Shown piece after piece: positions 9,191 through 15,966 of a DNA stretch of 29,489 nucleotides. The notes under the pieces were generated by a model. It was not told the DNA's origin. It ran no database searches and worked only from the letters and a program-made list of their open reading frames with translations. The translations under genes and the position numbers were made by a program. Numbering within the stretch: the first letter of the stretch is position 1; the number at the start of each line of letters is the position of its first letter. This DNA is from a virus: positions 1 to 29,489 of the IMG/VR virus record IMGVR_UViG_3300010300_000068. One strand, given 5' to 3'.

Positions 9191-9657
9191 ACCTCCAGTA
9201 AAAAACGCATTACGAAGGTATTCAATTAGTTTTTTTCGTTTGTCTCGGCTTTAGTTTTTGAAAACTGCTCAAAATCATTCATAGCATCTGTTACAAATTG
9301 ATCAAACAGTGTAGAATTTTTTAATAACTCTAGTGCCTCTTCTGGACTATATTCGATCTCTTCTTCACCATTAACGCCAGATATATCAGCTGGAAATAGT
9401 AGTGGTAAGTTTTTGTATCTAAGACCACGCCACCCTTTAATAGCTTTTTCTGAGTATGCTTCTAAAAACTTATCATTATCAACTTCTTCTTCTCGTTGAC
9501 GTGTGCGTTTATTAAATTTGAAAGTTAATGATCTATTTCTAATTTTCATTAACTCTTCTCGATTAAGATAGACTAAATCAACCATAAATCCATCAATTTC
9601 TGGAAATTCAACTGTAGTTACAGTTTGTTTAGCCATTAAACTTTTTATTTTACTCAT
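8858..9657 (-). CDS. Tail assembly chaperone G-T frameshift product
   Basis: Reading the G gene, slipping -1 at A_AAA_AAC and continuing gives a 266-aa protein: 143 residues of G plus 123 residues of the second frame. In lambda-like phages the G and G-T forms are both required. The G part spirals around the tape measure and the T part recruits tail tube subunits. The slip efficiency sets the ratio. The frame is open throughout the junction and no stop codon lies between the heptamer and the downstream coding region. Confidence 0.82.
9226..9657 (-). CDS. Tail assembly chaperone (gpG-like)
   Basis: The 143-aa helical acidic-basic protein occupies the slot between the major tail protein and the tape measure. 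Residues 16-40 are strand-rich (TTVEFPEIDGFMVDLVYLN) and 33-50 begin a basic helix (REELMKIRNRSLTFKFNKRT). The middle KAIKGWRGLRYKNLP and the C-terminal acidic helix (SPEEALELLKNSTLFDQFV) fit G-type chaperones. Such proteins coat the tape measure before tube assembly and are not in the finished virion. The 3' end carries a -1 slippery heptamer right before the stop codon, so a minor fraction of ribosomes continues into the downstream frame to make the G-T form. The ATG is preceded by AGGGG. Confidence 0.8.
   Translation of the reverse strand: MSKIKSLMAKQTVTTVEFPEIDGFMVDLVYLNREELMKIRNRSLTFKFNKRTRQREEEVDNDKFLEAYSEKAIKGWRGLRYKNLPLLFPADISGVNGEEEIEYSPEEALELLKNSTLFDQFVTDAMNDFEQFSKTKAETNEKN
9229..9235 (-). 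other. Programmed -1 frameshift site A_AAA_AAC
   Basis: In the reading frame of the G gene the last codons are GAA AAA AAC TAA, giving the X_XXY_YYZ heptamer A_AAA_AAC immediately before the stop. Slipping back one base opens a continuous frame (13 residues beginning LIEYLRNAFF) that joins the downstream gene. Seven nt downstream, ATACCT (9221-9216) can pair with AGGTAT (9194-9189), a weak 6-bp stem that may stimulate the shift and hide the GGAGG near the downstream ATG. Confidence 0.88.
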
Positions 9658-9677
9658 TATTTTTCCCCTCTATAAGT

Positions 9678-9744
9678 AAAAAGCGCTATCGGTATATCTG
9701 CTACTGTTGGGTGAGGGGAGTCCCATTTCGCAAACCGATAGCGC
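9678..9744 (-). terminator. Long-looped terminator or attenuator after the major tail gene
   Basis: A 10-bp perfect inverted repeat (GCGCTATCGG / CCGATAGCGC; arms 9735-9744 and 9683-9692) encloses a 42-nt segment and is followed on the minus strand by TTTTT (9682-9678). The loop is long for a simple terminator but contains its own short G/C pairing (TGGG...CCCA). The 120-nt gap is otherwise non-coding. It probably ends part of the transcripts after the major tail protein. A regulated attenuator or RNA-protecting element is an alternative. Confidence 0.6.
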
Positions 9745-9778
9745 CATCTGTAAACCTTTATCCCCCCTCAAAGATAAA

Positions 9779-11062
9779 TTAAGACTTTTTAGCAAATATT
9801 GTTATTTCACCGCCATCACCTCTTGTAGCTGTTGGCTCTTGTGCAACAAAATTTACTGACATACTAATTACATCCTCTGTAGCTAGTGTTGGAAATTCAA
9901 ACTGAACTGCGTCCATTTGAAATGCTACATAAGGTGCTGTAGTGCCACCAATAATTAAGTTAGCATTAGATGTCTGTGCTGAACTAGTTCTTGTATCTTG
10001 AGATATATTTCTTAAAAATCCAGCAGATTCTAAGTCATCAGATCTTAAATACATACTTGCGGAACCTGTTACAGCTCTTGTACCTGTAAATTGACCAATA
10101 GGAGAGTTCAATGTTGAAAGCTCTTCTGGTGTTAGGTATGTAATATTATTATTATAATCAAAACTTAGAGCAGTTACTGGAAAAGTAAACTTCTCATCAG
10201 CTGCACCAGCTGTAGCTTTATGATGAAACTCAATTGTACTAAGTCTGTTTTTAATAAATGCGTTTGTAGCAACGGTTCCCGCAACGTTCATAGAACCATA
10301 TGGGTGATAGGCTTGTGCTTCTGCAGATAGTGTAGCAGTTGCATTTGAGTTAGCAGTTACACTTGTTCCGTCATTTAAAATACCACCAAACACTGAAATA
10401 GCTTTGTCTCTGTCTGTGCCTATAAGTTCTTTTAAGTCTGTTCCAAACCCTGCCCATGTAGTTGTTGCAATTTCTTCAATACCTGCATCAACAGTAGCTT
10501 GATTAACAGTAGCATTACCGACTTGATATACCACATTATCAAGTTTAAAATATAAGTGGTTTTCTTGAGCAGTTGAAAAGTTAGTCGATGTGGCTGCTTT
10601 ACCTGCTGCAGCTGCAACAGTTGTACTTCTTAGCTTTCCACCAGTTTCCCAACCTGACCTACTATCAGTTGTTGAAGCGGGTTTTGTACCCGTAATCATT
10701 GCCTGCCATAAAAACCAATCAGCCACTGGCATAGAATTACCATTATCTGTAGTTCCAGCCACTGTACCAGGTGATTCTGAGTCAGCTGTAACTTCAACGC
10801 CAGTTGGTCGTAAATAAGTCTGAAAGTTCCAATCTACAGGGTTAATTGCAGTATTAAATCTTTGCTGAGATCTATCTGGAGTAGTTCCAGATTCCAATGA
10901 AGTAATATCAGTTGTAGCAGCACTTGATGTTAATGCAAAACCAGCTAGTACTTCGAGTTTCCAGGTGTTACTTGGTGTCATTGCAGTAGCGGCTCCTCCG
11001 CCTGCTAAATCAATGGTAGAATAGAACACTTCTGAATTTCTTTGTAAATTTAAAGAAGGCAT
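9779..11062 (-). CDS. Major tail tube protein
   Basis: The 427-aa protein is probably the hexameric tube subunit. It is beta-rich with conserved-looking segments SEVFYSTIDLAGGGAAT, an LEVLAGFALTSSA strand, NWNFQTYLRPTGV-like strands near residue 75, DWFLWQAMITG, LIGTDRDKAISVFGGIL, TFPVTALSFDYNNNITYLTP and the VISMSVNFVAQEP strand before the C-terminus. Length exceeds the usual 200-350 aa, so an added surface domain is possible, perhaps about residues 95-260. It follows the tail terminator and precedes the chaperones, as expected. The ATG has AAGGAG at 7-nt spacing, one of the strongest ribosome sites here, in keeping with high demand. A large hairpin with a T-run follows the gene. Confidence 0.8.
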   Translation of the reverse strand: MPSLNLQRNSEVFYSTIDLAGGGAATAMTPSNTWKLEVLAGFALTSSAATTDITSLESGTTPDRSQQRFNTAINPVDWNFQTYLRPTGVEVTADSESPGTVAGTTDNGNSMPVADWFLWQAMITGTKPASTTDSRSGWETGGKLRSTTVAAAAGKAATSTNFSTAQENHLYFKLDNVVYQVGNATVNQATVDAGIEEIATTTWAGFGTDLKELIGTDRDKAISVFGGILNDGTSVTANSNATATLSAEAQAYHPYGSMNVAGTVATNAFIKNRLSTIEFHHKATAGAADEKFTFPVTALSFDYNNNITYLTPEELSTLNSPIGQFTGTRAVTGSASMYLRSDDLESAGFLRNISQDTRTSSAQTSNANLIIGGTTAPYVAFQMDAVQFEFPTLATEDVISMSVNFVAQEPTATRGDGGEITIFAKKS

Positions 11063-11073
11063 TTATTTTCTCC

Positions 11074-11529
11074 TTAATCCTCTAATCTGTACTCTACGGT
11101 TAGAACAATTTCTGCTAGACCTAGTGGCTCTGCAAGTCCTTCATCAGTAGAAACATTGTCTATTTGTATATTCAAGATTCCCTTCTCTGGACTACCTGCT
11201 AAGTTATAGATAACGTGTTCGATATCTTGTACCAACTCATCAGCTTTTGTTTGAGAATCGTCCTCTCCGTATACGTATGCTCTTATAGTAACGTCTAACG
11301 TTGCAACCGTCAAACTTTTAGTATTAAAATCTCGGATTTCGGTACCCGCGTTAAGATAAAGTGCAGGAAAGTCATTAACTTCATCTAGAAACTTAATTTT
11401 TCTATAAACATTATTAAATATGTTTGTAGTATAGGTATATGAACTATCAAATCCAGATTGTTGACCGTCTATCTCTTTAAGATTGGAAACCAAAAAATCA
11501 ATTATATCTGTGCGTCTTGATTGCGGCAT
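11074..11529 (-). CDS. Tail terminator protein, copy B
   Basis: The 151-aa protein sits just upstream of the major tail protein, the standard place for the tail terminator that stops tube polymerisation and joins the tail to the head. It has RRTDIIDFLVSNLKEIDG, NVYRKIKFLDEVNDFPALYL, a TLDVTIRAYVYGEDDSQTKA strand-helix, and STDEGLAEPLG with a final EIVLTVEYRLED strand. The alternation fits the small alpha/beta fold of the gpU-like/tail completion group. It is paralogous to the 137-aa protein at 28393-28806. The start overlaps the upstream stop by one nucleotide and the next gene starts 11 nt after its stop, within a strong SD context. Confidence 0.7.
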   Translation of the reverse strand: MPQSRRTDIIDFLVSNLKEIDGQQSGFDSSYTYTTNIFNNVYRKIKFLDEVNDFPALYLNAGTEIRDFNTKSLTVATLDVTIRAYVYGEDDSQTKADELVQDIEHVIYNLAGSPEKGILNIQIDNVSTDEGLAEPLGLAEIVLTVEYRLED

Positions 11530-12917
11530 TAATTACCCCTCACTATGTTAAACTTTCGTGCATATAGACCTTGTACAACTTCTCTTATTGTATTAGTTAC
11601 TAGTATATCTGGATTGCGCTGACTTTCAATTAAGCTTTTATAAATAGGGTCATAAAAAAATCTAATAACATTTGCCTTATAATTAGGTAAAACTGCAACA
11701 CTACTTCTAAATCTCCCAGTTCTCTCAGTAAGTATGGTTGGAGATAGTGGTGGCCCTCTCTCGGGTCCTTTAGGCATGATTGCGCCTAGTCTTTTTTGTA
11801 CAAGTGCTGATAGCTGGGCTCCTGAAATAAACTTTTGCTGAGTGACATCTTTTTTTCTTTTACTTTTAAATTTTATATTATCAAAAGTCTGGCGTCCAAT
11901 CAATGGACTTTCGTAGGTAGTCCTGATAGTAAAAGGAGTTAACCCTCCTCTTTCAAATTCTTTAGCAAATCCTATTATCAGAGAAAGATACTCATTCGCA
12001 GCATCCTTACTTTTTATTTTTTCAGGTATACCTCTTTGTATTAAATTATTTAGGAGACCTTGAGAAAATTTTACTTTGTGAATATTCATATGAGCTTCAC
12101 TTATTTTTGCAGTTGCGTCTTGAATATCTTTTGTAATATCGTTATATAACTTTGCTTTAGGAGTTATAATCATAATTGCTTTAGCTTCACTTGGTTTTAC
12201 TTTTAATACCACAGAGAAGTATTCCCCAAATATCTTAGGATTATTAAACGCATCGACTGGTAGATTTTTTAGAGGATTAGCAACAAACTTAAAAGTTCCC
12301 GTTCCTTTTTTCTTATCCATATCAGCTAAATCGATTTTAAGATAGTTTCCAAACTTAAGTTTTGTATTAAGTATAAGAAGATCTTTATAAGCTTTCATAG
12401 GTTCAGAAAATAAAGCTGCTATAGCTTCTGGTCCAGATGCTTGTTTGTTTTCAGGTTTTTTAAACTGTTGCATGGTCTTTTGAATTAACTGACCTTCCTC
12501 ACCTGCTAACGTTCTTTTTAAACTTGTAATCGCTGGTATTGTTGTATCACCTACTCCACCAACCTTAGTTTCGTATGCTCCTGGTAATGTTATAGGATCA
12601 AAACTTCCTTGTTTCATTGCAGTAACTTCAGATAATCTAATCCCTGTAACACTTTCAAACTCATCCAAATCAATAATAGCATCAGGTATTGCCCCTGCAG
12701 ACATACCTGTGGATGAAAATGCTTTTTTATCAGCTGGAGTTGCAGATCTACCTACTCCGATCCCCATGTACTCAGATACATAATCAGAAACTCGTCGTAG
12801 TAAAACGTTTCTATATTGATTAGCTTGTGCTTTACCACCTCTGATATCTATATTTTCGTCTATCTTGTTATCAGGAAAGGTATTCTTTACAATAGCAAGG
12901 TCAAGTTTAGGAGCCAT
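11529..12917 (-). CDS. Putative head-tail joining / tail completion protein
   Basis: The 462-aa protein has no family I can name with certainty. It is basic and mixed alpha/beta. The C-terminal 80 residues contain LTERTGRFRSSVAVLP followed by a strand and a hydrophobic helix, resembling the TGxLRxS pattern of HK97 gp10-like tail completion proteins. Residues about 1-380 are much longer than that family and include a helical segment (KDIQDATAKISEAHMNIHKV) and an FTIRTTYESPLIG beta stretch. Order in the cluster, connector then this gene then tail terminator then major tail protein, is exactly where a head-tail closure or tail completion protein is expected. One-nt overlaps (TAATG) with both neighbours indicate coupled translation. 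Confidence 0.55.
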   Translation of the reverse strand: MAPKLDLAIVKNTFPDNKIDENIDIRGGKAQANQYRNVLLRRVSDYVSEYMGIGVGRSATPADKKAFSSTGMSAGAIPDAIIDLDEFESVTGIRLSEVTAMKQGSFDPITLPGAYETKVGGVGDTTIPAITSLKRTLAGEEGQLIQKTMQQFKKPENKQASGPEAIAALFSEPMKAYKDLLILNTKLKFGNYLKIDLADMDKKKGTGTFKFVANPLKNLPVDAFNNPKIFGEYFSVVLKVKPSEAKAIMIITPKAKLYNDITKDIQDATAKISEAHMNIHKVKFSQGLLNNLIQRGIPEKIKSKDAANEYLSLIIGFAKEFERGGLTPFTIRTTYESPLIGRQTFDNIKFKSKRKKDVTQQKFISGAQLSALVQKRLGAIMPKGPERGPPLSPTILTERTGRFRSSVAVLPNYKANVIRFFYDPIYKSLIESQRNPDILVTNTIREVVQGLYARKFNIVRGN

Positions 12918-14254
12918 TAGATAACGATCCTATATAAGTCAAGTATACGTCTAATGTGTGGAGGAAAGTTTCCTGCCAAATTAAACTTATCTCCTCTTTC
13001 GCCTTCAAAACTAAAACCTTTTTTATCTTGATCTTGTTTATGAAATAATTTAATCATATCAAGAGTAGCAACTTGAAGATCATAAGGAACTTGTCCTACT
13101 TCATACCCTCCACGATATGTCACTTTAACTCCGCTAGGATAAGGCTGAAAAGTAGGTGGGCCACTTAGTGTAAGTGATGGGTAAGATCTATTAACAGTTG
13201 GATAATTACCTGTAATGCCTATATCCCCTGTATCTCTAGTAATTTCTCCACTGTCTCGTGAAAAACTATATTGATTTATTGCAGCGCTAACATCTTTAGC
13301 TTCTGTAGCTCCATTTTTACCGTCAAAATGAATTAACATTCGTGTTTGTTCATCAGGTCTAAATCTTTGTGATGGAGGAGTAAAATCTCCAGAATATCTT
13401 GCAGTATCGCTAATTCGTACTTCGTCAATATATCCTACAAAGTCGTTACCTATAAGCACGTTTGTTGTAAAAGTATTGTTATTTACAGCAAACGTTTCAC
13501 CACTGGCTCCTGTAATATTATTCCCATTATAGGTTAAAAACATTCGTTGAGAGACACTATTAAAAGATGCAGCTACATGTGCGAACTCTCGTTGTCCAAA
13601 TTGTTGTGTTTGAATAAGTGTGTTAGCACCAGTAACTGTTGTTGTGCTTCCGCTAATTGTAGCATCAATTTTTAAACCACTTGTTCCATTTGTAGAAAAT
13701 TTTAAAGAATTTGTCGCATCTGTGTTAATTGAAAATAGCTCCTGTACAGGTAAACTCGAGTCATTAACACGAATAAACATCTCGATGGTAAAATCACCCT
13801 CTTCAAATTTTATATCTTCAGATACTGTACCTTCTACAAAGTCGGCAGATGCCACCTCTAAACTAGATTTTCCAAATCTTTTAACCCTTGAATTAATATG
13901 AGCGTCATTCTTAAAGGTAAGAGTTACACTATCATTATCTTGAACATTAGGCATACCATTAGTCGCGGGATCGTCAAGAGTCATATGCTCTATACCATTA
14001 AACTCTGTTACTTCATAGACATTACTTAAAGGCAATCTATTAACAAAAACGCTTGTTTCGCCTCCGTCAAAAACTTCAACATAGTCATTAGCTAAAACTT
14101 GTTGTCCGATGTAGTGTTCAACAACTCCTGTAGCATAACTTATGATATTACTAAGAGTACCATCATGAGTAGTGCTATTAATACTTAAATAACTTTTTAC
14201 TTGTGGCAACGTTACATACGGATAACGACCAAGCCCCTCTTCATGTCTATCCAT
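12917..14254 (-). CDS. Head-tail connector with inserted LamG-like domain
   Basis: This is a 445-aa protein. Residues 14-95 match the N-terminal part of gp6-type connectors (VTLPQVKSYLSINSTTHDGT, then IISYATGVVEHYIGQ). Residues 365-445 look like the C-terminal part (SGVKVTYRGGYE, PYDLQVATLDMIKLFHKQDQ, then a basic end). Between them, about 110-312, is a concanavalin-like LamG domain: DFTIEMFIRVNDSS, REFAHVAASFNSVSQRMFLT, VLIGNDFVGYIDEVRISD and ARYSGDF. Typical gp6-like connectors are about 100-200 aa, so the insertion more than doubles the protein. The ring-forming parts would sit under the portal and the LamG module could project outward at the neck, perhaps binding glycans. It overlaps the next gene by 1 nt. 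An AGGGG SD lies 8 nt before the ATG. Confidence 0.75.
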   Translation of the reverse strand: MDRHEEGLGRYPYVTLPQVKSYLSINSTTHDGTLSNIISYATGVVEHYIGQQVLANDYVEVFDGGETSVFVNRLPLSNVYEVTEFNGIEHMTLDDPATNGMPNVQDNDSVTLTFKNDAHINSRVKRFGKSSLEVASADFVEGTVSEDIKFEEGDFTIEMFIRVNDSSLPVQELFSINTDATNSLKFSTNGTSGLKIDATISGSTTTVTGANTLIQTQQFGQREFAHVAASFNSVSQRMFLTYNGNNITGASGETFAVNNNTFTTNVLIGNDFVGYIDEVRISDTARYSGDFTPPSQRFRPDEQTRMLIHFDGKNGATEAKDVSAAINQYSFSRDSGEITRDTGDIGITGNYPTVNRSYPSLTLSGPPTFQPYPSGVKVTYRGGYEVGQVPYDLQVATLDMIKLFHKQDQDKKGFSFEGERGDKFNLAGNFPPHIRRILDLYRIVI

Positions 14255-14265
14255 CTATCAATCCC

Positions 14266-14487
14266 CTATTTCTTAATAGTAATTTTTTTAACAGATTTTT
14301 TTACTTCTGGTTTAATTGTTGTAGCAACTATAGGTGCTGGAGTAGCTTTAGGTGCTGGAGTAGCTATAGCATCCCAAGCTTCTCTTTGTTGTGCAATAAG
14401 CTCTGGACCCCAACCATGTTTAGAAAGCCATTTCTCAGCTTCATCCCATGATTTCATATCTTTAATTTCTGTTACAATAGTAGTCAT
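14266..14487 (-). CDS. Small Lys-rich protein after capsid gene
   Basis: The 73-aa protein was not recognised. Residues 10-45 form a likely amphipathic helix pair (SWDEAEKWLSKHGWGPELIAQQREAW). Residues 45-60 are an Ala/Pro linker and the C-terminus is strongly basic (KPEVKKSVKKITIKK). A short globular part plus a basic tail could bind DNA or the acidic capsid scaffold. Small proteins at this position in other phages include head fibre bases and head completion factors, but I see no family motif. The start has a strong SD (AAGGAG, 7-nt spacing) just after the capsid terminator, so it is made from read-through transcripts. The next gene starts 12 nt after its stop. Confidence 0.6.
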   Translation of the reverse strand: MTTIVTEIKDMKSWDEAEKWLSKHGWGPELIAQQREAWDAIATPAPKATPAPIVATTIKPEVKKSVKKITIKK

Positions 14488-14504
14488 ATCTATTCTCCTT
14501 AAAT

Positions 14505-14533
14505 AAAAAGGGGAGGCTATCCACCTCCCCCTT
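14505..14533 (-). terminator. Intrinsic terminator after the capsid gene
   Basis: The minus strand carries GGGGAGG-TGGATAG-CCTCCCC, a 7-bp perfect stem with a 7-nt loop, followed immediately by TTTTT (14509-14505). A further A-T/G-T extension of the stem is possible. The hairpin lies 27 nt after the capsid stop codon and before the SD of the next gene. It should partly or fully end transcripts after the capsid gene, lowering expression of the connector and tail genes unless read-through occurs. Confidence 0.85.
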
Positions 14534-14559
14534 GATTAGTTCTACATTATTAGTTAAAA

Positions 14560-15966
14560 TTAACCAGTAATGTTCATAACTGCGTAAGAATACTTAGTTG
14601 CATCTAGTGCGTTATTTGAGTTAGTTGTTAACGGTCTAAAGTCAAAACGTGTGCTCATATACATTGCTGTAACTTGCTGTCTTGGCTCGTACTCGCTCTC
14701 GATCTCCATACCACGTCTTTCAGCGATTAGGAATCCAGGCTTATACACTAGCATACCAATATGTCTGCTAGATCCACCAACTACGTCTAAGAATTCAGTG
14801 ATCTGGATTGGTATACCATACACTGCACCAACAGAACCTGTTAGGTAAGTAGCGTTTGGTCCAAATTTATCAACTGTTCTAAAGTCTGAAGTTTGAACTA
14901 GATTATTATAACCTTCAATAGTGGTTAGATATACTAACTGGTCACCAAGTTGAAGACCATATTTACCCATTGAACTTCTTGCACCTGCGATATCAGTTGG
15001 GTCAACTTTATCGTTAGCACCGCCAGTTGCTACTGTAAGAGAAGCATCTGCTGCTAAGTTAGTTAATCCTTCGATAACGGAAGCATAACCTGTACCTGCA
15101 GTAATTGCGTTAGTAGGTGATGCTGTGAAGCCAGTTAATGCGCCTGTACCTCTAAGTATTGATTTATCAATAGCTCTTGCAAGACGTCTAGTAGCTGCTG
15201 CTCTTAGGAAGTCAAGCAATGGAAGAACTGTATCTTCCTCCTCATCTTTTGCAAGGTGAGTAGTTGCCATAAACTTATGAGGTGTAAAGGTAACAGCTGA
15301 GATTGTATTTTGGTTTGAAGTAGGTACGTTAGTTGCATCTGCAATACCTGTTGCAAATGTGCCTGACTTAAACTGTGCTACATCTCCGTCTGTATCTTCA
15401 TCAGCTACTGGTACTCTAAAATTTCTAGCATCCACTGCGATTCTTTCGAACATTGGAGCAATAATTAATTGCTGCTCCATCTCAGTGTAGATGTTTGAAG
15501 AAAAGTTAGAAAGGAACTGATCTACAGAAGTGATCGCCTTCATTCTTGAACCGTATTTAGTATCAAATACGTCTCGCTTATTCATGCACTTGGCAAGTAA
15601 ATAAGCATTTGCCATTTCTTTCTCTGAGAATTGAGAAGTTTTACGACTATTTTCTTGATAAGTCATTTTAGATTCAGTTAATGATTTAATCTGATCCTTA
15701 AATGTTGAGATCTGAGCCTTAAGTTCATCAACTTCCGCTGATTCCTTAGGTGTATACGCAGTCTCTCTTCTGTCTTGAGCGTCAGCCTCTTTCATCATTG
15801 CTTCACCAGTTTTCTCCACTAGCTTAGCAACTTCTGGCTCTGACACTTCTGCTTTTACAACTGGTTGCTCTTGAGCTTTAGTTGCTTCAGCTTTTTCGAT
15901 CTCTTTCGCTGCACCTTTTGATGCGGACGTAAGGTCAATAGGAGTATCGATATCCTGGTTTGCCAT
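14560..15966 (-). CDS. Major capsid protein made from an internal in-frame start
   Basis: Within the fusion gene, Met399 (MANQDIDTPI) is preceded on the minus strand by AGGAGG (15980-15975) and an 8-nt spacer, a near-ideal ribosome site. The product would be a 468-aa standalone HK97-fold capsid precursor. It has a short scaffold region with coiled coil, then the E-loop/N-arm and P- and A-domain segments through to the VMNITG end. Since virions need hundreds of capsid copies and few proteases, initiation here would explain how one gene gives a high capsid-to-protease ratio. The SD lies mid-gene in a region coding for a polar linker, where codons have little constraint, so it is unlikely to be chance. 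An intrinsic terminator follows the stop codon. Confidence 0.85.
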   Translation of the reverse strand: MANQDIDTPIDLTSASKGAAKEIEKAEATKAQEQPVVKAEVSEPEVAKLVEKTGEAMMKEADAQDRRETAYTPKESAEVDELKAQISTFKDQIKSLTESKMTYQENSRKTSQFSEKEMANAYLLAKCMNKRDVFDTKYGSRMKAITSVDQFLSNFSSNIYTEMEQQLIIAPMFERIAVDARNFRVPVADEDTDGDVAQFKSGTFATGIADATNVPTSNQNTISAVTFTPHKFMATTHLAKDEEEDTVLPLLDFLRAAATRRLARAIDKSILRGTGALTGFTASPTNAITAGTGYASVIEGLTNLAADASLTVATGGANDKVDPTDIAGARSSMGKYGLQLGDQLVYLTTIEGYNNLVQTSDFRTVDKFGPNATYLTGSVGAVYGIPIQITEFLDVVGGSSRHIGMLVYKPGFLIAERRGMEIESEYEPRQQVTAMYMSTRFDFRPLTTNSNNALDATKYSYAVMNITG

